From Pseudonocardia kujensis (GTDB taxonomy: Bacteria; Actinomycetota; Actinomycetes; Mycobacteriales; Pseudonocardiaceae), in assembly GCF_021283305.1 (NCBI RefSeq), contig NZ_JAJSOK010000013.1, positions 1 through 64,000 of the forward strand: a DNA stretch of 64,000 bases. The letters are read 5' to 3'. Below are positions 8,582 to 17,802 of this stretch, piece by piece (position 1 is the first letter of the stretch; each line of letters begins with the position of its first letter). The translations under genes were made by a program, and so were the position numbers. A model generated the notes under the pieces. The model saw only the letters and a program-made list of their open reading frames with translations, had not been told where the DNA came from and made no database searches.

Positions 8582-11004
8582 GCCCTCGTGTGGTGGTCAT
8601 CGGTTCCGGCGTCGTCGGGGCCGCCGTCGCGGACGAGCTGACCGAGCGGGGCTGGACGGACGTCACCGTGCTCGACCGGGGCGCGCTGTTCCTCCCCGGC
8701 GGCTCCTCCTCGCACGCGCCCGGGCTGGTGTTCCAGGCCAGCCCCTCGCGGACGATGGCCCGGTTCGCCCAGTACACCGTCGAGAAGCTGAGCTCCCTCG
8801 ACCTCGACGGGCGGTGGTGCTTCAACCAGGTCGGCGGCCTGGAGGTCGCGACCGAGCCCGCCCGCGTCGACGAGCTGTGGCGCCGGCACGGGTTCCTGAG
8901 CTCGGTGGGCGTGGCGTCGGCCGTCGTCGGCCCGGACGAGTGCGCCGCGCTGCACCCGCTCGTACCGGCCGGGAACGTGCTGGCCGGCCTGCACATCCCG
9001 ACGGACGGCCTCGCCAAGGCCCCGCGCGCCGTCGAGGCCCAGGCCCGGCGGGCGATCGCCCGCGGCGCGCGGTTCCTCGGCGAGCAGCGCGTCGTGGAGA
9101 TCCTGCGCGACAGGGGCCGGGTGACCGGCGTCCGGACGGAGACCACCGGCGGGCCCGGCCAGGACACCTTTCCGGCGGACGTCGTCGTCCAGTGCACGGG
9201 GTTCTGGGGCCCGCTGACCGGCGCGCTGGTCGACCTGCCGACCCCGCTGCTGCCGATGGCGCACCAGTACGCCCGCACCGCCCCGGTCCCCGGGCTGCGG
9301 GACCTGGGCGCGCGGGAGGCCACCGCGCCGATCCTGCGCCACCAGGACCGCGACCTGTACTTCCGCGAGCACGGCGAGCGGCTCGGCATCGGCTCCTACG
9401 CCCACCGGCCGATCCCGATCGACCCGGCGAACCTGCCGACGCACACCGAGATGCCGTCGTCGTTCGACTTCACGCCGGAGGACTGGGCGCCGGCCTACGC
9501 CGACGCGCAGGCGCTGCTGCCCGCGCTGCAGGGCGTGGAGGTCGAGCACGGGTTCAACGGCGTGTTCTCCTTCACCGCCGACGGCATGCCGCTGCTCGGC
9601 GAGCACCCCGACCTGCAGGGCTACTGGGTCGCCGAGGCCGTGTGGGTCACGCACTCGTGCGGCGTCGCCCGCGCGCTCGCGGAGTGGCTGGTCGACGGGC
9701 ACCCGTCGCTCGACGTCCACGCCTGCGACCTCAACCGCTTCACCGAGGCCCAGCGCTCGCCGGCCCACGTCGCACAGCGGGCCGCGCGGAACTTCGTCGA
9801 GGTGTACGACATCGTGCACCCGCTGGACCCGCCGGCCGGACCGCGCCCGATGCGCACCAGCCCGTTCCACCTGCGCCAGCAGGAGCTCGGGGCGGTGTTC
9901 ACCGAGATCGGCGGCTGGGAGCGGCCGCTGTGGTTCGAGTCCAACGCCGGGCTGCCCGACGTCGCCCGGATCCCCACCCGCGAGGGCTGGGCGGCGAGGA
10001 ACTGGTCGCCGATCGCGGGCGCGGAGGCGCTCGCGACGCGGGACCGCGTGGGGCTCTACGACATGACGCCACTGACCCGCGTCGAGGTGTCCGGGCCCGG
10101 TGCCTGCGCCTTCCTCGACGGCCTGACCACCAACAAGGTCGACGTCGCGGTGGGCCGGGTCGTCTACACCCTCATGCTCACCGCGACCGGAGGCGTGCTC
10201 TCCGACCTCACCGTGACCCGCCTGGACGAGGAGCTCTTCCAGGTCGGGGCCAACGGCGAGGTGGACGTCGACCGGCTGCGCCGGCTCGCCCCACCCGGGG
10301 TCTCCGTGCGCGACGTGACCGCCGGGACCTGCGGCGTCGGGCTGTGGGGCCCCCGGGCGCTCGACGTCCTCTCGTCGGTGAGCTCCGACGACCTCTCCTT
10401 CGGCTACTTCCGCGCGAAGAAGATCCACATCGGCGCGGTTCCCGTGCTCGCCCTGCGCGTGTCCTACGTCGGCGAGCTGGGCTGGGAGCTCTACACCACC
10501 GCCGACCAGGGCCTCGCGCTCTGGGACGCGCTGTGGGCCGCCGGTGCCGGGCACGGGATGGTCGCCGCGGGCCGGCACGCCTTCACCAGCCTTCGCCTGG
10601 AGAAGGGCTACCGGGCCAGCGGCGTGGACATGACCAGCGAGGACCTGCCCGCCGAGGCCGGGCTCGCGTTCGCCGTGAAGCCGGGGGAGTACCCGGGCGC
10701 GGCGACGGTGTCGGCCGAACGGACGGCCGGGCCCCGCCGACGGCTGGTCCCGGTGCTGATGGACGACCCGGCCGACGTCGTCACGGGGGCCGAGCCGGTC
10801 TACTCCGGCGACACCCCCGTCGGGTACGTGACCAGCGCGGCCTACGGCCCGACGATCGACGCCGGCATCGCCTACGCCTGGCTGCCGGCCGAGCTCGCCA
10901 CACCCGGGACCGCCGTGGCCGTCGAGTACTTCGGTGCCCGCCTGCCCGGCGTCGTCGCCGCCGAGCCCCTGTTCGACCCCGAGGGAAAGCGCCTCCGCCC
11001 ATGA
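8578..11004 (+). CDS. FAD-dependent dimethylglycine/sarcosine dehydrogenase-like protein (DAO plus GcvT domains)
   Basis: This 808-residue two-domain protein has an N-terminal DAO-type FAD domain (GSGVVGAAVADEL at residues 9-21). An FAD_oxidase central section and a C-terminal aminomethyltransferase (GcvT) tetrahydrofolate-binding half follow from about residue 430. His46 in SSSHAPG aligns with the histidine that binds FAD covalently in dimethylglycine dehydrogenases. The family oxidatively demethylates dimethylglycine or sarcosine and passes the one-carbon unit to tetrahydrofolate. Its place between a Rieske ferredoxin and a betaine monooxygenase-like enzyme supports dimethylglycine as substrate. 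The start GTG at 8578 overlaps the upstream stop, and the gene's own stop overlaps the next start (ATGA at 11001). Confidence 0.85.
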   Translation: MSPRVVVIGSGVVGAAVADELTERGWTDVTVLDRGALFLPGGSSSHAPGLVFQASPSRTMARFAQYTVEKLSSLDLDGRWCFNQVGGLEVATEPARVDELWRRHGFLSSVGVASAVVGPDECAALHPLVPAGNVLAGLHIPTDGLAKAPRAVEAQARRAIARGARFLGEQRVVEILRDRGRVTGVRTETTGGPGQDTFPADVVVQCTGFWGPLTGALVDLPTPLLPMAHQYARTAPVPGLRDLGAREATAPILRHQDRDLYFREHGERLGIGSYAHRPIPIDPANLPTHTEMPSSFDFTPEDWAPAYADAQALLPALQGVEVEHGFNGVFSFTADGMPLLGEHPDLQGYWVAEAVWVTHSCGVARALAEWLVDGHPSLDVHACDLNRFTEAQRSPAHVAQRAARNFVEVYDIVHPLDPPAGPRPMRTSPFHLRQQELGAVFTEIGGWERPLWFESNAGLPDVARIPTREGWAARNWSPIAGAEALATRDRVGLYDMTPLTRVEVSGPGACAFLDGLTTNKVDVAVGRVVYTLMLTATGGVLSDLTVTRLDEELFQVGANGEVDVDRLRRLAPPGVSVRDVTAGTCGVGLWGPRALDVLSSVSSDDLSFGYFRAKKIHIGAVPVLALRVSYVGELGWELYTTADQGLALWDALWAAGAGHGMVAAGRHAFTSLRLEKGYRASGVDMTSEDLPAEAGLAFAVKPGEYPGAATVSAERTAGPRRRLVPVLMDDPADVVTGAEPVYSGDTPVGYVTSAAYGPTIDAGIAYAWLPAELATPGTAVAVEYFGARLPGVVAAEPLFDPEGKRLRP

Positions 11005-12263
11005 CCGCCGTCGAGGAATCCCCCACGAGCAGCCCGATGGTCGGCTCCGCGAGCTCCCCCTCCGGTCCGATGGTCGGCTCCGCGAGCTCCGCCTCCGGTC
11101 CGATGGTCGGCTCCGCGAGCTCCGCCTCCGGTCCGATGGTCGGCTCCGCGAGCTCCGCCTCCGGCAGCAGCCTCGTGCCCACCCTGCCGGGGCACTGGTA
11201 CACCGACCCCGCGATCTTTGCGGCCGAGCAGGAGCGGATCGTCGAGGCGGGGTGGGTGTGCGTCGTCCTCGCGGCGGACCTCACCGGCCCCGGCAGCTAC
11301 CGGACCGTCCAGGTGGGGCGGGAGTCCGTCGTCGTCGTGAAGGGGCGGGACACGCAGATCCGCGCCTTCTTCAACGTCTGCCGGCACCGGGGCGCGCAAC
11401 TCTGCGTCGAGCCTGAGGGGCAGGTGCGCAACAAGCTCCAGTGCCCGTACCACGCGTGGACCTACGACCTCACCGGCCGGCTGATCGCCGCCCCCAACCT
11501 GACCCGGATGCCGGACGTCGACCGGTCGGCCAACGGCCTCGCGCCCGTCGCGGTCCGGGAGTGGCTCGGCTACGTCTGGGTCTGCGTGGCGGAGGAGCCT
11601 CCGTCGTTCGAGGAGGAGGTGATGGGCGCGGTGGTGACGCGGCTCGGCGACGTCGAGTCGATCGACCACTACGGCATCGAGAACCTCGCCCTCGGCCGCC
11701 GCCTCTCCTACGACGTGGCGGCCAACTGGAAGCTGATCGTCGAGAACTTCATGGAGTGCTACCACTGCGCGACGATCCACCCGGAGCTCACCGAGGTGCT
11801 GCCGGAGTTCGCCGACGGGTACGCCGCGCAGTACTACGTGGGGCACGGCGCGGAGTTCGGCGAGCAGGTGCAGGGCTTCACGGTCGACGGCTCGGCCGGG
11901 CACGCCCGGATCCCCGGGATCGCCGAGGACCAGGACCGCAGGTACTACGCCATCACGATCCGCCCCGGCGTGTTCGTCAACCTCGTGCCGGACCACGTGA
12001 TCGTGCACCGGATGACCCCGGTCGCGGCGGACCGCACGCTGGTGGAGTGCGACTGGCTGTTCCTGCCCGAGGTCGTGGGGTCCGGCGGGGACCTGGACCG
12101 CTCGGTGGAGCTGTTCCACCGGGTCAACGCCCAGGACTTCGCCGCCTGCGAGCGCACCCAGCCCGCCATGTCCAGCCGCGTCTACGCCCGCGGCGGCGCG
12201 CTGGTCCCCAGCGAGCACCACATCGCCGAGTTCCACCACTGGGTCCAGGCCCGCCTGGCCTGA
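11001..12263 (+). CDS. Rieske-type glycine betaine monooxygenase-like oxygenase (GbcA-like)
   Basis: This 420-residue ring-hydroxylating-type oxygenase alpha subunit has Rieske ligands Cys127, His129, Cys148 and His151. The C-terminal catalytic domain holds NFMECYHCATIHPEL, whose His255 and His260 are the expected mononuclear iron ligands. That motif, with Glu-Cys-Tyr-His, is typical of GbcA/choline-monooxygenase-like enzymes rather than of aromatic dioxygenases. The expected reaction is demethylation of glycine betaine to dimethylglycine. Between the start and the conserved LVPTLPGHWY sequence lies an unusual four-copy 11-residue repeat (residues 11-54). The ATG overlaps the upstream stop (ATGA). 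A substrate other than betaine, such as another quaternary amine, remains possible. Confidence 0.82.
   Translation: MTAVEESPTSSPMVGSASSPSGPMVGSASSASGPMVGSASSASGPMVGSASSASGSSLVPTLPGHWYTDPAIFAAEQERIVEAGWVCVVLAADLTGPGSYRTVQVGRESVVVVKGRDTQIRAFFNVCRHRGAQLCVEPEGQVRNKLQCPYHAWTYDLTGRLIAAPNLTRMPDVDRSANGLAPVAVREWLGYVWVCVAEEPPSFEEEVMGAVVTRLGDVESIDHYGIENLALGRRLSYDVAANWKLIVENFMECYHCATIHPELTEVLPEFADGYAAQYYVGHGAEFGEQVQGFTVDGSAGHARIPGIAEDQDRRYYAITIRPGVFVNLVPDHVIVHRMTPVAADRTLVECDWLFLPEVVGSGGDLDRSVELFHRVNAQDFAACERTQPAMSSRVYARGGALVPSEHHIAEFHHWVQARLA
11031..11162 (+). repeat. Four tandem 33-bp repeats coding an 11-residue unit
   Basis: Four consecutive in-frame units start at 11031, 11064, 11097 and 11130. Units 2-4 are identical; unit 1 differs at a few bases. 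Each encodes GPMVGSASSAS (first copy SPMVGSASSPS), giving a flexible Ser/Ala/Gly linker at the N terminus of the oxygenase. Confidence 0.95.
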
Positions 12264-12312
12264 TCGCGGCGGTACCGCGCGTCGCCCGACGACCGGGACC
12301 CGCCGCGCGGCC

Positions 12313-13104
12313 TCACCCCGTCTCCCACCACCCCATCCGCCGGCTGATGTCGTGGGCGGCGGTGACGACGGTGGGGGCGAGGTCGTCGAGGCGCTCGGGC
12401 GGGAGGCGGTAGCTGGGACCGGAGAGGGACAGGGCGCCACACACCCCGCCGGTCTGGTCGCGGATCGGCGCGGCGACGGCGTTGAGTCCGATCTCGTACT
12501 CCTCGACGACGACCGCGTACCCCGTGTCGCGCACCCGGCGCAGGTCGGCGTCCACCGCCTCCCGGGTGGTCAGGGTGTTCTCGGTGAACTGCTCGGGCCG
12601 CTCGAGGACCTCCTTGAGCAGCGGGTTCAGGTCCGCCGGACCGAGCCAGGCGATCAGCGCCTTGCCGCTCGAGGTGCAGTGCAGCGGGGTGATGCGGCCG
12701 ATCCAGTTGTAGGTCAGCACGGTCGACGGGCCGCGGGCCTGGTGCACGTTGACGGCGTGCGCGTCCTGCAGCACGGCGATGTTGACCGTCTCGCCGAACT
12801 CCTGGGCCAGCCGCTCGCAGGCCTCACGCCCCGACCGCGTGACGTCGAGTCGGCCCGAGACGGCGCCGGCCAGCGGGATCAGGCCGAACCCGAGCGTGTA
12901 CTTGCCGCGGTCCGTGGCCTGCTCGACGAGCCCCCGGTCCTCCAGCGCACCGAGCAGCCGGAAGGCGGTGGACTTGTGGACCTCGAGCTCGGCGGCCACC
13001 TCGCTGACCCCGGCCTCCCCGCGGCGGGCCAGGATCTCGAGGACGGTGATGGCGCGGTCCACGGACTGCACGCCCCCGTCGCGCGGGCGCTCCGTGTTGC
13101 TCAT
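12313..13104 (-). CDS. IclR-family transcriptional regulator
   Basis: This 263-residue protein has an N-terminal winged helix-turn-helix (QSVDRAITVLEILA, then VSEVAAELEVHKSTAFRLLGAL, about residues 12-60). A GAF-like IclR effector domain follows, with the characteristic PLHCTSSGKALIAW stretch and a C-terminal GLNAVAAPI segment. The ATG at 13104 is chosen because it directly precedes the conserved domain and faces betB across a 70-bp gap. The gene is convergent with the betaine monooxygenase operon and divergent from the betB-permease-GMC operon, so it most likely regulates both. The effector is probably a choline-pathway intermediate (inference). Confidence 0.9.
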   Translation of the reverse strand: MSNTERPRDGGVQSVDRAITVLEILARRGEAGVSEVAAELEVHKSTAFRLLGALEDRGLVEQATDRGKYTLGFGLIPLAGAVSGRLDVTRSGREACERLAQEFGETVNIAVLQDAHAVNVHQARGPSTVLTYNWIGRITPLHCTSSGKALIAWLGPADLNPLLKEVLERPEQFTENTLTTREAVDADLRRVRDTGYAVVVEEYEIGLNAVAAPIRDQTGGVCGALSLSGPSYRLPPERLDDLAPTVVTAAHDISRRMGWWETG

Positions 13105-13174
13105 GACGGAACTATACGGCCCGTCTTGTCCGACCTGCTTGACCATGCACCGGGTTCGGAGCACTCTCTCCGCC

Positions 13175-14647
13175 GTGCCAGACCTCTTCGTCGACGGCCG
13201 GTGGACCTCCGGGTCGGGCGGGTCCGCCCAGGTGGTGAACCCCTTCGACGCCTCGGTGGTGCGGTCGGTGGACCAGGCCTCGGCGGCCGATGTGGACCGC
13301 GCGGTGGCCGCCGCCCGCCGCGCGTTCGACGACACCACCGGCCCCTGGCGCACCACGGAGGCACCCGAGCGAGGCGCCCTGCTGCGCCGGATCGCCGACC
13401 TCCTCGTGCGCGACAAGGAGGAGATCGCGCACACGGAGACCCTCGACACCGGGAAGACGCTGACCGAGAGCCGCATCGACGTCGACGACGTGACGGCCGT
13501 CTTCCGCTACTACGCCGACCTGGCCGACAAGGACGCCGGACGGCTGGTCGAGACCGGCATCCCGACCGTCGTCAGCCGGGTGGTGCACGAGCCGGTCGGC
13601 GTGTGCGCGCTGGTCACGCCGTGGAACTACCCCCTGCTGCAGCTGTCGTGGAAGGTCGCGCCCGCCCTGGCCGCCGGCAACACGATGGTGATCAAGCCCA
13701 GCGAGGTCACGCCGCTGACGTCGATCCACCTCGTGAGGCTCTGCGAGGAGGCCGGGGTCCCCGCCGGCGTCGTCAACATCGTGCTGGGCGACGGACCCAC
13801 GGTCGGCGCCCCGCTGACCGGCCATCCCGACGTCGACATGGTCAGCTTCACCGGTGGCCTCGCCACGGGCCGCGCGATCATCCGCGCCTCGGCCGAGACG
13901 ATCAAGCGCACGGCCGTGGAGCTCGGCGGCAAGAACCCGAACATCGTCTTCGCCGACACCGACTTCGAGCTGGCCGTGGACTACGCGATGCTCGCGGTGT
14001 TCCTGCACTCCGGGCAGGTGTGCTCGGCGGGCGCGCGGCTCATCGTCGAGGACTCCCTGCACGACGACCTGGTCGCCGAGATCGCGCGGCGCGCCGGCCG
14101 GATCCGGCTGGGCAACGGTCTGGAGGAGGGCGTCGAGGTCGGGCCGCTGGTGTCCGAGGCGCACCGGGCCAAGATCGAGGGGTTCGTGGCCGCGGCGCGG
14201 GAGGAGGGCGCGACGGTCGTCTGCGGTGGCGCCCGCCCCGACGACCCGGCCCTGGCCAAGGGCTACTTCTACCTGCCCACGGTGCTCACCGACGTCACGC
14301 GCGACATGCGGGTGATCCGCGAGGAGACCTTCGGCCCGATCCTCACCGTCGAGCGCTTCACCACCGAGGACCAGGCCGTCGAGCTGGGCAACGACACCGA
14401 GTACGGCCTCGCGGGTGCGGTCTTCACGCAGGACATGGGCCGCGCGCACCGGGTCGCCTCCGCGCTGCGGCACGGCACCGTGTGGATCAACGACTACCAC
14501 CCGTACGTGCCCGGGGCGGAGTGGGGCGGGATGAAGCGCTCCGGCAACGGCCGTGAGCTCGGGCACGCCGGTCTCCACGAGTACCAGGAGGCCAAGCACG
14601 TGTGGCAGAACACCGCCCCCGCGCCGCAGGGGTGGTTCAAGGGCTGA
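13175..14647 (+). CDS. betB: Betaine-aldehyde dehydrogenase-like NAD(P)-dependent aldehyde dehydrogenase
   Basis: This 490-residue ALDH has the cofactor-proximal PWNYPL motif, catalytic Glu249 in VELGGKNP and nucleophile Cys283 in SGQVCSAG. Family members oxidise betaine aldehyde to glycine betaine. Neighbouring choline dehydrogenase-like and betaine monooxygenase-like genes make this assignment likely, although related ALDHs accept other amino-aldehydes. The GTG at 13175 gives a length typical for BetB; an in-frame ATG at 13145 would add ten residues and is the main alternative. The 70-bp gap to the divergent IclR gene should hold both promoters. Confidence 0.82.
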   Translation: MPDLFVDGRWTSGSGGSAQVVNPFDASVVRSVDQASAADVDRAVAAARRAFDDTTGPWRTTEAPERGALLRRIADLLVRDKEEIAHTETLDTGKTLTESRIDVDDVTAVFRYYADLADKDAGRLVETGIPTVVSRVVHEPVGVCALVTPWNYPLLQLSWKVAPALAAGNTMVIKPSEVTPLTSIHLVRLCEEAGVPAGVVNIVLGDGPTVGAPLTGHPDVDMVSFTGGLATGRAIIRASAETIKRTAVELGGKNPNIVFADTDFELAVDYAMLAVFLHSGQVCSAGARLIVEDSLHDDLVAEIARRAGRIRLGNGLEEGVEVGPLVSEAHRAKIEGFVAAAREEGATVVCGGARPDDPALAKGYFYLPTVLTDVTRDMRVIREETFGPILTVERFTTEDQAVELGNDTEYGLAGAVFTQDMGRAHRVASALRHGTVWINDYHPYVPGAEWGGMKRSGNGRELGHAGLHEYQEAKHVWQNTAPAPQGWFKG

Positions 14648-14674
14648 TCGTCGGCACGGACGTAGGGAGCCTGG

Positions 14675-16213
14675 GTGAGCACGAGGGAGAACGAGCAGCA
14701 CGACCACGGACTCTCGGAGTTCGGGTACAGCCAGTCGCTCGACCGCAGCATCGGCAAGTTCGCCAGCTTCGCCGCCGGGGTCAGCTACATCTCGATCCTC
14801 ACCGGCACCTTCCAGCTGTTCTACTTCGGGTTCGGGCTGGGCGGGCCGGTGTACTGGTGGTCCTGGCCCATGGTGTTCGTCGGGCAGCTGATGGTGGCGC
14901 TCTGCTTCGCCGAGCTCGCCGGCCGCTACCCGGTCGCGGGGTCGGTCTACAACTGGTCCAAACGCCTGGCCGGCCCGACGGTCTCGTGGCTGGCGGGCTG
15001 GATGATGTTCACCGCGTCCGTGGTCACCCTCGCCGCCGTGGTGCTGGCCTACCAGGTCACGCTTCCGCAGATCTGGTCCGGCTTCCAGCTGGTGGGCGAC
15101 GGCAGCAACCCGACGGACTTCGGGTACAGCGCCGTCATCTGGGGCGCGATCCTCATCCTGTTCACGACACTCGTCAACGCGTTCGGCGTGAAGCTGATGG
15201 CGCGGATCAACAGCACGGGCGTGTTCATCGAGCTGATCGCCGCGATCCTGCTGGTGGTCGTCCTCGCGTTCAACATCATGAACCCGCCGTCGGTCTTCTT
15301 CGACACCAAGGACATCGGCGCGGGCCAGCCCGGGGGCTACTTCGGCGTGTTCCTGGTGGCCTCCATCGCCTCGGCCTACGTCATGTACGGCTTCGACACG
15401 GCCAGCTCGCTCGGCGAAGAGACGGTCGACCCGCGCAAGACGGCGCCGAGCGCCATCCTCCGCGCGGTGATCGCGTCGTTCCTCATCGGCGGGTGCATCC
15501 TGCTGTTCGGCATCCTGGCCGCCCCGAACCTCGACGACCCGGCGCTCGGGACGGCGTCCGGCGGCCTGCAGCTCATCGTGCTGCAGGCCCTCGGCGGCCC
15601 GCTCGGCAAGGTGTTCCTGGTCTGCATCGTCGTCGCGATCACCGTCTGCGCGCTGGCCGTCCACACCGCGGGCATCCGGCTGATGTTCGCGATGGCCCGC
15701 GACAACGCGCTGCCGGGCGGCGCGCGGCTGGCGAGGATCGACCCGAAGCGGAAGACGCCGGTCGTCCCGGCGATCCTCATCGGCGTCGTCGCGGTCCTGA
15801 TCCTGGCCGTGAACATCGGCACCCCGGCGATCTTCACCGCGGTCACCAGCGTCGCAGTCATCATGATCTACGTGGCCTACCTGCTCGTGACGGTGCCGAT
15901 GCTCGTCAAGCGGTTCCGTGGGCAGTGGCCGGGACCCGAGGGGGCCACGACCGGCTACTTCTCGCTCGGCAGGCTCGGGCTGCCGATCAACGTCCTGGCC
16001 GTGCTGTGGGGCGCGGCGATGGCACTGAACCTGGCCTGGCCCCGCGCCGACGTCTACGGCTCGGGCGTCCTGCGCTGGATCGCGTTCCTCTTCATCGGGG
16101 CGGTCGCCCTGGTCGGGCTCGTGTGGTTCCGGCTCAAGGGGCGCCACCAGCTCGGCACGCTGCCCGAGCACATGGCCCAGCAGATGGAGCAGATGGAGGG
16201 GGAGCTGCCGTGA
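14675..16213 (+). CDS. APC-superfamily amino acid/choline-type permease
   Basis: This 512-residue integral membrane protein has about 12 hydrophobic helices. Its first helix region (FASFAAGVSYISILTGTF) and the FGFDTASSLGEET segment match the amino acid-polyamine-organocation (APC) superfamily. It lies between betB and the GMC dehydrogenase gene, and its stop overlaps the next start by four bases (16210-16213). This placement suggests import of choline or a related quaternary amine. Some APC members near choline-degradation genes do this, but amino-acid or ethanolamine transport is also possible. The GTG start at 14675 has a GGGAG upstream. Confidence 0.82.
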   Translation: MSTRENEQHDHGLSEFGYSQSLDRSIGKFASFAAGVSYISILTGTFQLFYFGFGLGGPVYWWSWPMVFVGQLMVALCFAELAGRYPVAGSVYNWSKRLAGPTVSWLAGWMMFTASVVTLAAVVLAYQVTLPQIWSGFQLVGDGSNPTDFGYSAVIWGAILILFTTLVNAFGVKLMARINSTGVFIELIAAILLVVVLAFNIMNPPSVFFDTKDIGAGQPGGYFGVFLVASIASAYVMYGFDTASSLGEETVDPRKTAPSAILRAVIASFLIGGCILLFGILAAPNLDDPALGTASGGLQLIVLQALGGPLGKVFLVCIVVAITVCALAVHTAGIRLMFAMARDNALPGGARLARIDPKRKTPVVPAILIGVVAVLILAVNIGTPAIFTAVTSVAVIMIYVAYLLVTVPMLVKRFRGQWPGPEGATTGYFSLGRLGLPINVLAVLWGAAMALNLAWPRADVYGSGVLRWIAFLFIGAVALVGLVWFRLKGRHQLGTLPEHMAQQMEQMEGELP

Positions 16214-17802
16214 CGGGAGCGCACATCGGGGAGGCGCCGGGCACCGGCGGGGGTGACACGTTCGACTACGTGGTGGTCGGGGGAGGATCCGCGGGCTGTG
16301 CGCTCGCCGCCCGGCTGTCCGAGGACCCGGCGGTGACGGTGTGCCTGCTGGAGGCCGGGCCGTCCGACGTCGGGGACCCGGCGATCCTCCGCCTCGAGGA
16401 CTGGATGTACCTGCTCGACTCCGGCTACGACTGGGACTACCTCGTCGAGCCCCAGGAGCACGGCAACTCCTTCCTGCGGCACGCCCGGGCCAAGGTGCTC
16501 GGCGGGTGCTCCTCGCACAACTCGTGCATCGCGTTCTGGACCCCGCGTGAGGACCTCGACGAGTGGGCGTCGCTCGGCTGCGACGGGTGGTCGGCCGACG
16601 AGTGCTGGCCGCTGATCCGCCGCCTGGAGACCAACGACGGCCCGTGGGAGGGCCACGGCCGCTCCGGACCCGTGAACATCATGCAGGTCCCGCCGGACGA
16701 TCCGTGCGGCGTCGCGGTCCTGGAGGCCTGCGCGGGGGTCGGGTTGCCGACCGTGCGCTTCAACGAGGGCGTCACCGTCACCGAGGGCGCCGGGTTCTTC
16801 CAGATCAACTCGTTCCCGGACGGCACCCGCTCGTCGGCGTCGGTCAGCTACCTGCACCCGGTGATGGGCACGCGGCCGAACCTGGAGGTCCGCACCGACT
16901 CGTGGGCCTCCCGGGTGGTCTTCGACGGCAAGCGGGCGACCGGCGTCGAGTACCAGCGCGGAATCGGGCCGGGCCGGCAGATCGTGCGGGCGGCCCGCGA
17001 GGTGGTCCTCTCGACGGGCGCGATCGACACCCCCAAGCTGCTGATGCTCTCCGGGATCGGGCCCGCCGAGCACCTCGCGGACTTCGGCGTGGAGGTCCTG
17101 GTCGACGCCCCGGGCGTCGGGGCCAACCTCGACGACCACGTCGAGGGCCTGGTCATGTGGGACGCCGGGCGGCCGATGGTCGAGCGCTCGACGCAGTGGT
17201 GGGAGATCGGGCTGTTCCACTGCACGCTGCCGGGCCTGGACCGGCCGGACCTGATGATGCACTACGGGTCGGTGCCGTTCGACCTCAACACCGTGCGCTG
17301 GGGCTACCCGACGACCGACAACGGCTTCTGCCTCACCCCGAACGTCACCCGCGGCCGGTCCCGGGGCACGGTGCGGCTGCGCAGCCGGGACTTCCGCGAC
17401 CGCGCCCGGGTGGACCCGCGCTACTTCACCGACCCCGACGGCCACGACATGCGGGTCATGACGGAAGGCATCCGGCTCGCCCGGCGGATCGCGGAGCAGC
17501 CCGCGCTCAAGGAATGGGTGGCGCGCGAGCTGGCCCCCGGGCCGGAGGCCGTGCGCGACGACGAGATCGAGGACTACGTCGTCAGGACGCACAACACCGT
17601 CTACCACCCGGCGTGCACCGTGAAGATGGGGCCGGCGACGGACCCGAAGGCGCCGCTCGACCCGCAGCTGCGGGTGCGCGGGGTGGAGAACCTGCGGGTC
17701 GCCGACGCCTCGGTGCTGCCCTTCCTGCCCGCGATCAACCCCAACATCACCACGATGATGGTGGGCGAGAAGTGCGCCGACCTGCTGAAGGCGAGCCGTT
17801 AG
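16210..17802 (+). CDS. betA: GMC-family oxidoreductase, choline dehydrogenase-like
   Basis: This 530-residue GMC flavoprotein has an N-terminal FAD motif VVVGGGSAGCALAARL (about residues 21-36) and the GGCSSHNSCI segment near residue 99. The C-terminal NTVYHPACTVKMG region carries the likely catalytic His, and NPNITTMM near the end contacts flavin in this family. Choline dehydrogenases of this type oxidise choline to betaine aldehyde. The operon with an aldehyde dehydrogenase and APC permease favours choline, but GMC enzymes as a class act on many alcohols. The GTG start overlaps the permease stop (GTGA). The last four bases overlap the stop of the convergent hydrolase gene. Confidence 0.8.
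   Translation: MTGAHIGEAPGTGGGDTFDYVVVGGGSAGCALAARLSEDPAVTVCLLEAGPSDVGDPAILRLEDWMYLLDSGYDWDYLVEPQEHGNSFLRHARAKVLGGCSSHNSCIAFWTPREDLDEWASLGCDGWSADECWPLIRRLETNDGPWEGHGRSGPVNIMQVPPDDPCGVAVLEACAGVGLPTVRFNEGVTVTEGAGFFQINSFPDGTRSSASVSYLHPVMGTRPNLEVRTDSWASRVVFDGKRATGVEYQRGIGPGRQIVRAAREVVLSTGAIDTPKLLMLSGIGPAEHLADFGVEVLVDAPGVGANLDDHVEGLVMWDAGRPMVERSTQWWEIGLFHCTLPGLDRPDLMMHYGSVPFDLNTVRWGYPTTDNGFCLTPNVTRGRSRGTVRLRSRDFRDRARVDPRYFTDPDGHDMRVMTEGIRLARRIAEQPALKEWVARELAPGPEAVRDDEIEDYVVRTHNTVYHPACTVKMGPATDPKAPLDPQLRVRGVENLRVADASVLPFLPAINPNITTMMVGEKCADLLKASR

Noticed and set aside
11031..11162. CRISPR-like array
   Set aside because: The 33-bp units are contiguous with no spacers and lie in frame in a Rieske oxygenase gene.
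12265..12307. Terminator between the Rieske oxygenase and IclR genes
   Set aside because: CGCGGCGG and CCGCCGCG can pair but with a 27-base loop, too weak to call.
13112..16171. Long minus-strand open frame across betB and the permease gene
   Set aside because: The translation is low-complexity Arg/Gly/Asp/His sequence typical of antisense frames; the plus-strand genes are well supported.
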